From Castor canadensis (lineage: Eukaryota > Chordata > Mammalia > Rodentia > Castoridae), in the NCBI RefSeq assembly GCF_047511655.1, contig NC_133395.1:76998158-77062157 (forward strand): a stretch of 64,000 bases of DNA, in the 5' to 3' direction. The translations under genes were made by a program, and so were the position numbers. Below are positions 22,626-31,510 of the stretch, piece after piece. The first letter of the stretch is position 1, and each line of letters starts with the position of its first letter. The notes beneath the pieces are model-generated. The model was not told the DNA's origin. It ran no database searches and saw only the letters and a program-made list of their open reading frames with translations.

Positions 22626-22875
22626 TTGAGTCCATTCAGGCTGCTATAACAAAACACCTTAGACTGAGTAGTTTATAAATAACAAAAATTTATTTCTTAT
22701 CAGTGTAGAGACTGGGAAGTCCAAGATCAAGGTGCCAGTAGAGTCAGTGAGGGCCTGTTCCTCAGAGATGGTGCCTTCTGGATCCTCAGAGGTTCATCTC
22801 TTAGTACTAACACACACAGGCATTAGATGTCAACACATGAATTTAAGAGGGACACAAACATTCAGATCATAGCAG
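22626..22875 (+). mobile_element. MaLR-like LTR (MLT1 type)
   Basis: Landmarks are 'ggctgctataacaaaacacc', 'aatttatttcttatcag', 'agtccaagatcaaggtgcca' and the end 'cattcagatcatagca'. It is shorter than the consensus because the middle is deleted. Confidence 0.7.
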
Positions 22876-23058
22876 GAGCTTAGCAGGGGAATTGTTGGTG
22901 ATGATATTCTGAGTCACAAAATCATGTTTTTATAATGATAAACCTATAATTTCCTTTTTCAAAATTCAAATGTGTTTTCTAGTATTTTGACTTTTTGAGT
23001 CAAATGATGGCATTTTTTTTTAAAAATCAGAGAATATATTTCTTTATTTTTTCTTTTT

Positions 23059-23284
23059 TATTTTGTTTGGTGGGACTGGGGTCTGAACTTAGGGTTTTAC
23101 ATTTACACAACAGGTTCTCTTTCAGTTGAGCCATACCTCAAGTCCATTTTGCTCTGGTTATTTGGGAGATGGGTCTTGTGACCTATTTGCCTGGTTGGCC
23201 TCAAACCTCGTCGATCCTCCCGATCTCAGGCCCCCAAATAGGTAGTAGCTAGGATTGCAGGCATGAGCCACCAGTGCCTGGCAA
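23059..23284 (-). mobile_element. composite SINE, full length
   Basis: The + strand shows 'ctctttcagttgagccatac' (reversed tail) then 'tagctaggattgcaggcatg' (reversed head). Confidence 0.87.
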
Positions 23285-23349
23285 CATATTTTTTCTATTC
23301 TTTTAATCATTGTACGGATGGAATACATTTATCTCTATTTTTCTGTATT

Positions 23350-23850
23350 CCTTAAAAAATATGGACACCAAAAGTAAACACTATTCTCAGATACATCAGG
23401 AGGCCTGACAAAGGTTCAATACATACATCTGTGCAGGATACAATAATATGTATGGAGCGTGGGAGGGAAGGGGTAAAGGAGAGCAATGGAAGGGGGTGAA
23501 CTGACCAAAATAAAGTATACTCACAGTGGGGATACATCAAGAAACCCCTTTGAACACTGACCTTAGAATTAATAACAAAAGACATGACCGTAAAATAGGT
23601 ACAGTGTTGGGGGGTACTTGTAAGAGGGTGAATGGAGGAGATGAAGGTGAGGAAATTTGGTTGATGGGCTTCATATACACACATGCAATAGAACAATGAA
23701 ACTTCTTGTAATTGCTTTAAGTGAGGTTGGGAGGGGGTTGCTGGGAGGAGATGGTGGGAGCAATCTAACCAATGTACAATGTAAGGTTATTTGAAATTGT
23801 CACAATGAATCCTCCCATACAATGAATATATCATAAAAAAATTAAAGTAT
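23350..23850 (+). mobile_element. L1 3' UTR fragment (rodent type)
   Basis: The segment is rich in G-A runs ('gggagggaaggggtaaagg') and ends 'cacaatgaatcctcccatac' followed by an A-rich tail near 23835. This ending resembles the 3' end of the 31.5-34.6 kb L1 read in its own sense. Both look like 3' tails of the same lineage. A faint Pro-rich frame on the - strand is chance. Confidence 0.55.
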
Positions 23851-23904
23851 TAGAGCCTTAGTTTGTTTTTTTGTTTTGTTGTTATTTTATTTACTCATTT
23901 AATT

Positions 23905-23992
23905 ATTTGTATGTGTGCTACTGGGGATGGAACCTGGGGCTTTGTTCACACTAGGCAAGTGCTCTACCTCTGAGCTACCCTCCAACCCCAGT
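23905..23992 (-). mobile_element. ID-like SINE
   Basis: The + strand reads 'ctactggggatggaacctgg' and 'aagtgctctacctctgagct', the reverse of a well-kept ID-like unit. Confidence 0.85.
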
Positions 23993-24565
23993 TGTCATCT
24001 TTTAAAAACAAAAATATAGACTTTCTTTGTCATAAAAGAAGAGGAAATAGCATTGTTTTGCCCCTCCCACTTTTCTTTACCTCCTGAACTTTGCCTCACT
24101 TGACGATCCTTACATTCTATTAAGTGACATAATTCCCAGAGTCAGCTGGTGTGTGAGTACACCTATGTATGTATATATGTAAGTACGATGTCATCCGGTG
24201 GTTTTCATGCTCACCTCCAGTCCTTTTGCCTTGCTTTCCTCAACTCCAAGTCTTATACTTGATTAGTTTCTTTAACTGTCTGAATTTCAGTAAGTCATGT
24301 AGTGTTCCATGAGGATTGGTGGACGTCCTGTTCTCTGAGTCCTTGCGTGTTGAGAAATGCCTGCCTCTACCATCTACTTGACAGCATCCCATGCTGATTA
24401 GCAGCTTCCTTTCCCAGAGAACTTTGTTGGCTGTGTCCTGCTGTCTTCTGTCCCTGGAGGTTGTGATGGAGTTTGATTTCTCTTTGCTTTTGTGCCTGAA
24501 TATCTGAAAAATTCTTTCTTCATCCTTGAGTGTGTCTGTTATTTTAATTAATTAATCATTTTAAT

Positions 24566-24646
24566 TTGGTGGCAGTGGGGGTTGAACTCAGGACATCATA
24601 CTTGCTATGTGGGTAGTCTACCACTTGAGCCACTGACCAGTTCCAT
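24566..24646 (-). mobile_element. SINE tail (ID-like part only)
   Basis: The + strand reads 'gggggttgaactcaggacat' and 'gtagtctaccacttgagcca'. The B1-like head is absent, so it is truncated just upstream of the solo LTR. Confidence 0.8.
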
Positions 24647-24673
24647 CTTTGAATTTTAATAGTTTAATTAATT

Positions 24674-25061
24674 TGTGGATGAGGCCACCATTCTAAGGAG
24701 ACAAGGTGAACAAAGGAATATCGAGGAACAGATGGAATGTGTGTGGGGGTGGGTAGATCAGCCACTGGGGTGCCCAGACAAAAGTGAAAGCTAGGCTCAC
24801 AGAAATTCGGGAGATTCAAACCATGGGCAGAGTAAGAACAACCCAATCAGTAAAGACCACAAAAAGGGAGACAGCCAATCAAAAGTGGCCTAACCTGGGG
24901 CATAAAACTCATTCCTAGCTCCGTCCAGGTGTGGTATGCTCTTTCACTAGCCTCCTGCCATTATCTCCCCTTTTAATGGTGTCCCAATAAATCCTTGCCT
25001 TCTCCTACTCTCTGTCATGGTAAACTCTTTTACCAGCCTGTGGCTCCCTGAATCCACAACA
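24674..25061 (+). mobile_element. probable solo LTR of an endogenous retrovirus
   Basis: The segment begins TGTGGAT and ends ATCCACA(ACA), giving inverted terminal ends typical of LTRs. Inside, in order, are a CCAAT-containing stretch near 24865, a TATA-like CATAAAA at about 24901, and an AATAAA signal near 24986, then a T/C-rich end. This order fits U3-R-U5 on the + strand. No primer-binding site or viral gene follows, so it appears to be a recombined solo LTR of about 390 bases. I do not recognise the family, and no clean target duplication is visible. Confidence 0.6.
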
Positions 25062-26269
25062 GTGTATTAAAGTTTCCTAGCATTCTATTTGTTCTCTTGA
25101 TCTGTAGAGGTTGGTTTTTTTCTATAATTTATGGAATTTTTAGGTTCTTTGCTTTAGTGACATCAATTCTCTTTATGTTGTAATATCTTAATCTTTCCCC
25201 CATTTCTATTAAAGTCTCATTGATTGCTCTAATATCTGCCTTTTTCATATACATTACTTCAAATAGTTCAAGACTCTCCTTTCTATCCGTAATTAGATTT
25301 TCAGTGGTATTTATTTGTGCCTTTGGATTCTTGTCTATTATGAATGATTCTACAAGTAAAGAACTTGAAAGTTGCCAGTTCCTTTTAGCAAATAAAAAGC
25401 TAAACAAACTGGAAAAAAAAAAAACCCAACAATTCTTAGATCTGTAAGAGAAGTGAGGTCACAGGGAAAACTTGCCCCCCAAATTGGCCGGACAGATGGA
25501 CAGACAGTGTGAAGATCCACAATATGTTGAAACAGAAATACTTGTAGGACCCAGTGCTGGGTAGGACAACCTGAGCTGCATGATGAATTGCAAGAAGCTC
25601 AGAGTTGGAAACTCCTGGAAGACCCAGTAAGAGGGGGGCCTCACATTTGTGTTAGTTTTACCTCCGGGAGCTTGACCAGACTCTGATGGTCAACAGCAGA
25701 AAAAAATCCCCTCATGCTTCTTCTAGCAGGGGGCGGGGGAAGGACCTTTCTGAAATACTGTACAGAACATTCTGCTCTAAAGAAAGCAACCCTTAGGAGA
25801 AACTAGGGAGTCAGAGACAGAGCTGCTGGGTTTTATCAGACCCCGGGTGACCTGAGGGAAGGGAAGTCCTCAACCCCACCCAGCTCTGGCCATCCTGCCC
25901 CATCTAAAATGACTGGGAAAAACCTGGGAAGCACTTGGGAAATTCACATGCCACAGGTGAGTCATCACCAAACCTGAGACCTGGTCAGGGCCTCACGTTG
26001 CATTCATTATAAATAGGTCTATCCACAGTAGTTCCTTTAACCCAGTTTATCACATCCAGCCATCCAGAAAAAGCCACAAGACATACTAAAAAGTTTGAAA
26101 GGTAGAGTAAGCTTCAGAAGTAGCCATGGCAGGGATGATAGATTCATTAGACAGGAACTTAAAAATAACTCTCATCATTATGTTAGAGGATCTAAATGAA
26201 GGAAGAAATTGTGCAAGGACAGATGGACCGACAACAGTGAGAAAGAGAGTCTAAGAAAGAACAAAATGA

Positions 26270-26334
26270 GGGCTGGAGGTGCGGCTTAAGCTGTACAGCA
26301 CCTGCTCTGCAAATTCAAACCCCAGCCCTACTGA
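26270..26334 (+). mobile_element. ID-like SINE tail leading into the (GGAA)n tract
   Basis: 'ggctggaggtgcggcttaag' and 'attcaaaccccagccctact' are the box A and box B parts of the tRNA-derived unit. Where an A-tail would be expected, the sequence passes straight into the (GGAA)n tract. Confidence 0.85.
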
Positions 26335-26698
26335 GGAAGGAAGGAAGGAAGGAATAAAGGAAGGAAGGAAGGAAGGAAGGAGGGAGGGAGGGAAGGAAGG
26401 AAGGAAGGAGGGAAGGAAGGAGGGAGGGAAGGAGGGAGGGAGGGAAGGAAGGAAGGAAGGAAGGAAGGAAGGAGGGAGGGAAGGAGGGAGGGAGGGAAGG
26501 AAGGAGGGAGGGAAGGAAGGAGGGAGGGAGGGAAGGAAGGAGACAGGGAAGGGGGGAAGGAAGGAAGGAAGGAAGGAGGGAAGGAAGGAAGGAAGGAAGG
26601 AGGAAAGGAAGGAGGGAGGGAGGGAGGGAAAGAAGGAGACAGGGAAGGAGGGAAGGAAGGAAGAAGAGAGGGAAGGAGGGAGGGAGGGAGAAAGGAAG
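26335..26698. repeat. (GGAA)n microsatellite, ~365 bases, interrupted by GGGA units
   Basis: Almost pure purine tract made of GGAA units mixed with GGGA, with a few breaks such as 'agacaggg' at about 26541 and 26637. Translation gives only chance KEGR/PSFL low-complexity frames. It is the longest simple repeat in the window and contains dozens of GGAA cores in tandem. Confidence 0.97.
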
Positions 26699-26924
26699 AG
26701 AACCACAAAGAAATGTTAGAGGTCAAAAACTATAACAAATGAAGAATGCCTTTAATGTGTTCATTGGTAGATTGGACCCAGCTGAGAAAAGAGTCTCTGA
26801 GCTGGAGAATGTATCAACAGAAACCTCCCAAACTGAAAGGTAATGAGGACAAAGACCAAAAAACACAGAACAAAATATCCAAGGAGTGTGGAACGACCAC
26901 AAAAGCCATGGCTAACAGTGTCAC

Positions 26925-27297
26925 CAGTGCCTTAGCTTTCCATTGCTAAGACTAAATACCTGAGATAAACAACTTCTAAGGAGGAAAGGTGTATTTTGGC
27001 TCATGGTTTCAGAGCTTGTAGTCCTTGTTGCTTTGAACCTGTGGCAGCACCGTGTATGAAGGAGGGAGCCTGGGATGGAGGAGGCCTGTTCACTCGTGGC
27101 AGCTGGGAAGCAAAGCAAGAGGCAGGAAGGGACCAGGGTCCCAATATCCCCTTCAAGGCACACCCCAGTGACCTAACTTACTTCCACTAAGTTCCTCCTC
27201 CTAAAAGGTCATCTCTTCCCAACAGAACCATAGATAGAGGCCCAGGCCTTCAATACATGGACCTTTGGTTGACACTCCAGATCCAAACTATAGTAAC
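26925..27297 (+). mobile_element. MaLR-like LTR inserted in an old L1
   Basis: The segment opens near 'gccttagctttccattgcta', holds 'gtgacctaacttacttcc', and ends near 'ccagatccaaactatagtaa'. It interrupts L1 ORF1 text that resumes at about 27298. The family is inferred and the match is weaker than for the copies at 22.6 and 30.7 kb. Confidence 0.5.
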
Positions 27298-27508
27298 CAG
27301 AGAAGAAAAAAGAGAAAAAGAAAAAATGTATGACGCAATAATGACTGAGAATTTCTCCAAATTTATGTTAGACTCCAATCCACAAAGAGTACACCAAACA
27401 AGATAAATCTCAAAAACAAAACAAAACCAACAAAACAAAACCTCAAAGCATGATACCTATGCTTATTATTTTCCAACTGCAGAAAACCAAAGGTAAAGAA
27501 AAAAATAG

Positions 27509-27789
27509 TCCAGTCATGGTGGTACACTTCTTTAATCCCAGCTACTCAGGAGGTAGAGCTTGAGAAGATCTTGGTTCAAGGCCAGCAGGGCCAAAAAGTT
27601 AATGCGAACTTGTCTCAACAAACAAGCAGGGCATCATGATATATGCCTGTAATCCCAAGCTACTCAAGAGGTGGAAATCCATCCTGAGGTCTGAAAGATA
27701 ACTAAAGCAAAAAAAGTGCTGTGGGTGTGGCTCAAGAGATAGAGCACCTGCTTAGCTAATGCAAGGCCCTAAGTGCAAACCCTAGTACT

Positions 27790-27790
<1 letters not shown>
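27509..27790 (+). mobile_element. multi-unit SINE: two B1-like heads plus ID-like tail
   Basis: Two B1-like units follow each other ('cagtcatggtggtacacttc' and 'gggcatcatgatatatgcct'), then an ID-like unit ('gtggctcaagagatagagca'). This makes a three-part element rather than the usual two. It runs directly into a (GA)n tract. Confidence 0.8.

Positions 27791-27831
<41 letters not shown>
27791..27831. repeat. (GA)n microsatellite at a SINE tail
   Basis: About 20 GA units follow the ID-like tail at the position of the expected A-tail. Confidence 0.95.
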
Positions 27832-27833
<2 letters not shown>

Positions 27834-28650
27834 AATAGAATAATAGGTCAGAAACTAGGATCTATATAAGGAAAGGAAGAACATCTAAGAAGATATAGTG
27901 AAGATAAAAATAAAAGATAACAGCTTGTTCAAAATAACAATTTATTTGATTATGTGCATATATATATGTAAATATATCATGCCTATGTGTATTCTTGTTA
28001 TAGAAATCATACTGCTCTCTGATTACAAAAGAATTAAACTTGAAACCCATAGCAAAAAGATAACTAGAAAAAAATCACAAACTACATGGAGATTAAACAA
28101 TACATGTTTAAATAATATAGGTCAAAGAAGAAATCTCAAGAGAAATTTTCAAATATTTGAATTAAATGAAAATGAAAATACAATTTGTCAAAATTTGCAG
28201 GATCTAGCCAAACCGGTGCTCTGAGGGAAACTCATAGCTCTGAACACATACTAGACTCAAGAATCTAAGCATAAGAAATGAAAAAAGCAACAAATTACAT
28301 CCGAAGTAAGTAGAAGAAAAGAAATAATAAGACTGATAGCACAAATCAATCAAATTCAAAACAAGAAGTGAGTAGAGAAAATCAGTGAAACTAAAAGCTG
28401 GTTTTAAAAACTATTTCAAAGATAAAATTGATAAACCTTCAGCCAGTCTAGCTACAATAATAATAATAATAAAAAGACACAAATTGCTAACATCAGAAAT
28501 GAAAGAGGGCCATCTCTGTATATCCCATGGACACTAAAAGGATAATGAAGGAACACTATGAACAACTCTATTTGAGATAACCTAGATGAAATGGACCATT
28601 TTCTGAAAGACACAATCTACTAAAACTCATTAAAAGAAGACATAGATAAG

Positions 28651-28792
28651 CCAAGTATGGTGGCAAACATCTTTAATCTCAGCACTCAGAAGGCTGAGGT
28701 AGAAGGATCACCAAGTTCAAGGCCAGCCTCAGCTATATAGACAGTTACTTCCAGGCCAGCTGGAACTACATAGCACGACACTGTCAAGAAAA
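28651..28792 (+). mobile_element. B1-like SINE inside old L1 ORF2
   Basis: 'gccaagtatggtggcaaaca', 'agaaggctgaggtagaagga' and 'aaggccagcctcagctatat' define a B1 unit. This copy resembles a true B1 more than the composite SINEs. Confidence 0.85.
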
Positions 28793-28867
28793 CGAGGAGG
28801 AGGAGTGAAGGAAAAAGATGAAAGACAATTCGAATAGGTCTATATCTGTTCAAGAAATTGAATCAAA

Positions 28868-28952
28868 TGGCTGGGGGAGTGGCTTAAGTGATAGCATACC
28901 TGCCTAGCAAGCAGGAGGAGCCAAGTTCAGCTCCCAGTAAGAAGAAAAAAGA
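28868..28952 (+). mobile_element. ID-like SINE tail
   Basis: 'gggggagtggcttaagtgat' and 'agttcagctcccagtaag' with an A/G-rich end form the tRNA-derived unit. The L1 text resumes just after it. Confidence 0.8.
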
Positions 28953-29125
28953 AAAAGAAATGGAATTAATCAACAACCTTACAAAATAGAAAATAAGACC
29001 CAGGTGGATTCATTGCTGAATTCTACCAAATGCTTAAGGACATTATGCCAATTCTCTCTATATATTATGTTATTCAATTATTTCCTTACATCTGCAAATT
29101 CTTTGATTTCATTTGGCCAGTTTAT

Positions 29126-29330
29126 ATCAGTCAGGATAGGCTAGGTTATGCTACAGTAACAAGTCTATCCAGGATTTTTCAGTGGCTTGTTTCATAGCAG
29201 TTTATTCCTTAGTCAGGCAAAGTTGGCTGAGGGTCAAAGCTTTTCCGAGCAGCTCCTGTTACCATGTGAAACCTATGGCTTTTCAGTTGCCAGAGCAGAA
29301 GAAACAGCAGCCTAAGAACTCACACCAGCT
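29126..29330 (+). mobile_element. LTR-like fragment
   Basis: The text 'tcaggataggctaggttatg' with 'ttcagtggcttgtttcatag' resembles the 5' half of an old LTR of the MaLR group. The 3' half is lost, and the assignment is tentative. Confidence 0.45.
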
Positions 29331-29548
29331 GGCTTTGTATTGTCTTCATTGGCCCTGAGTTTTCACACGGTGCTTACATTTATTGTTAGAAAGCACTTTT
29401 TTGGACAGAACTATTCAGATGATAGTATTAACTGCAATAACAGAAAAGGAATACAGAATGCCTGTGACCACAAGTGCTACCTCTGTCACATTTACCAAGA
29501 TATCATCCTTGAGCTCTTGTTTTACTGAATTCATTGTTTTGTTTAAAT

Positions 29549-29626
29549 ATTTATTTTTTGGCAGGGCTGGGGATAGAACTCAGGGCTGTGTGCATACTAG
29601 GCAAGCACTCGATCACTGAGTTCCAG
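29549..29626 (-). mobile_element. ID-like SINE
   Basis: The + strand reads 'ctggggatagaactcagggc' and 'caagcactcgatcactgagt', the reverse of an ID-like unit. Confidence 0.8.
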
Positions 29627-29676
29627 ACTGTTTTGTTTTCTAAGTTACTCTCTAGGATTGGAAAGAATGTCTTTCT

Positions 29677-29755
29677 CTTTTTCTTTTGTGGTACTGAGGG
29701 TCAAACTTTGGGCCTTGTGCATGCTGGCAAGCACTGTACCATTAAGCTACACCCA
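29677..29755 (-). mobile_element. ID-like SINE
   Basis: The + strand reads 'ggtactgagggtcaaacttt' and 'agcactgtaccattaagcta'. It lies only about 50 bases from another copy in the same direction. Confidence 0.8.
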
Positions 29756-30023
29756 AGAATTTCTTTGGAATTAAATTTTCTTCTAAATCTTGCCAGTATG
29801 GTTGTCTTCCTGTCTGCTTATTTGTCCTCGCTCTTTCCTTCTTTCTCTCTCACAGATTTGCATAGTTATCAAGCTGTTTCTTTTCATCTTGAACAATTCT
29901 GTCCCGACTTTCTATTTTCTCTAATACAATGTGGATTTTTTTTTTAAATTATTATTATTCCTTTCTTGTTTTATCTAAGAACAGTTTTTCTCCTCCAAGT
30001 TATGCTTTTTGGGTTGACTACTG

Positions 30024-30050
30024 CATGTATGTATGTATGTATGTATGTGT
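30024..30050. repeat. (GTAT)n microsatellite
   Basis: About six perfect GTAT units. Confidence 0.93.
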
Positions 30051-30355
30051 ATTAATAGAATGAATAATTAGAAGGAAGAGTCTATCTGCATTGCTAAATA
30101 GTATTTATCAGAATATGTGATCCTTTTTTCTCTTCTGAGATTAAAAAAAAAAAAGTATGGATTTGGGATGTTGGGGTTGGATTAGAATCTTACCTTTTCC
30201 TGCTCTCATCTCTACTGCAGAAGTTTCTTGGCTACTGCGTGCTGTTCATTAATATTTTGACACTGGGTTTCATGAGTTTTCTCTTTAGGTATTAAGGGAG
30301 GAGAATTTTATGATATAAATCATATGAGTCATTTTTAACTAGACATCTCTTCAAT

Positions 30356-30413
30356 CCAACATTGTGATTTCGTAAGATAAATAACCAACATTGTGATTTC
30401 TTAAGATAAGTAA
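30356..30413. repeat. 29-bp tandem duplication (2 imperfect copies)
   Basis: 'ccaacattgtgatttc' recurs 29 bases on, followed in both copies by 'ttaagataa'- or 'gtaagataa'-type text. Confidence 0.9.
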
Positions 30414-30744
30414 TTATTGACTTAATCTAATTTTTCAAAATCGCTTCATGCTTCCATTCGTGTCTATGGTGTTTAAAACCATGGATACACTAGCTGGCAT
30501 GTATCTGTAGATTTAACCTATACCATTTTTTTTTTTTTCCTTACCAGCCTTACAAAAAAGACTTCTTTTTAGTTTCAAAATCACACAAACAATCAAAATT
30601 ATACAAAGTTTAAGATATGTTCATATCTTAACAAACAGAAAATTCTAATGTTCTTAGTGAATATTAGACAATTAAGATTTAAATGATGTTATTGACTAGA
30701 AGACAAAAGTATAGTTTTAAGAATTAAGAAAGCGCTCAGGCAGT

Positions 30745-31122
30745 ATGGTAGTTGGCTTAGGGCTCCATAACAAAGCTTCACAGACGATGTGACTTAAATT
30801 GTTTATTCTCTCACAGCTTTGGAGGCTGGGAGTCTAAGATCAAGGTGTTGGCAGGTTTGGTTCCTTTCTGTCTCTTTCCTCTGCTGGCAGATGGCTGTCT
30901 TCTCTCTGTGTCTTCACAATGGTCTCCTCTCTGCACCTGTGTCCAAATTTCTTCTTATAAGGACACACTCAGATTGGTTTAAGGACCACTCTAAAGACCT
31001 CATTTTACTTTAATCCCTCTTTTAAAACCCCATCTCTAAGTACAGTCACATTCTAGTACTAGGACTTAGGACTTCAGCATATGTACTGGGGAGGGTGGGG
31101 GACACAATTCAGCATGTAACAT
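30745..31122 (+). mobile_element. MaLR-like LTR (MLT1 type), nearly full
   Basis: Landmarks appear in order: 'gggctccataacaaagc', 'ttctctcacagctttggagg', 'cttctctctgtgtcttcaca', 'ttcttataaggacacact', and 'gggggacacaattcagc' with the end 'atgtaaca'. At about 375 bases this is the best-kept LTR of its kind in the window. Confidence 0.75.
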
Positions 31123-31495
31123 GGTCAAGAGAGACTTTCTTACTCCTTATGATATAAACCAAGAGAGTAAAAAATACAGTGGTGTAAAAGAAATTATGTT
31201 ACTTTCTCTCATGAAACCATCTGGAAGGAGTAGGTGGGACAGGGCTTTTCCTGTCATTCAGAGATCCAAGTCCCTCTTGGTTGTTGCTGCCCCATGTCCC
31301 AGAGTGTTGCTTTCCAGTGCTTAGATCTTGGCAGACGCTCAATAAAGCCCCGCAGGATGCATAACTGCACGAACGACGAGTGCAGTGTGTTCTGGGACAA
31401 TGAAGGGGTGAGCTTAAAGGAAGGATCTTGACAGGAATGTATAGGTAGAAAATATGATTACATCTCAATTTCAGGAGGCCTTGGAAGCCAGAAGG

Positions 31496-31510
31496 GACTC
31501 ACAGGATTTT
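31496..31510. repeat. left target-site duplication of the 3.1-kb L1
   Basis: The sequence gactcacaggatttt lies directly before the T-run that is the L1 tail. It pairs with gacccacaggatttt at 34590-34604, with one mismatch. Its TTTT end fits the L1 endonuclease cleavage preference. Confidence 0.85.

Larger units (their letters stand above)
25440..29060 (+). mobile_element. old L1 (L1M-type), + strand, shattered by later insertions
   Basis: Separated blocks read in order like an old L1. A 5' region and ORF1-like part lies at about 25440-26269 and 26700-26924 ('gctgagaaaagagtctctgagctgg', quoted in part, is a typical ORF1 stretch). More ORF1 follows at 27298-27508 ('atgactgagaatttctccaa'), then ORF2 at 27836-28650 and 28950-29060 ('gaattctaccaaatg'). 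The gaps are filled by a SINE with a GGAA tract, a MaLR-like LTR, a multi-unit SINE with a GA tract, and two further SINEs. All frames are heavily broken. The element is inert. Confidence 0.65.

Noticed and set aside
25062..25439. L1 ORF2-like peptide on the - strand near 25070-25407
   Set aside because: A short LGNFNT stretch resembles an ORF2 motif, but the flanking residues do not follow it, so it is more likely part of the + strand L1 5' region.
26270..26334. tRNA gene suggested by box A and box B matches (also at many other SINEs)
   Set aside because: The boxes belong to the tRNA-derived part of SINEs; the acceptor stem and cloverleaf do not form.
26251..26726. long frames on both strands across the GGAA tract
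   Set aside because: A tetranucleotide repeat gives open frames in several phases. The product is low-complexity KEGR or PSFL text.
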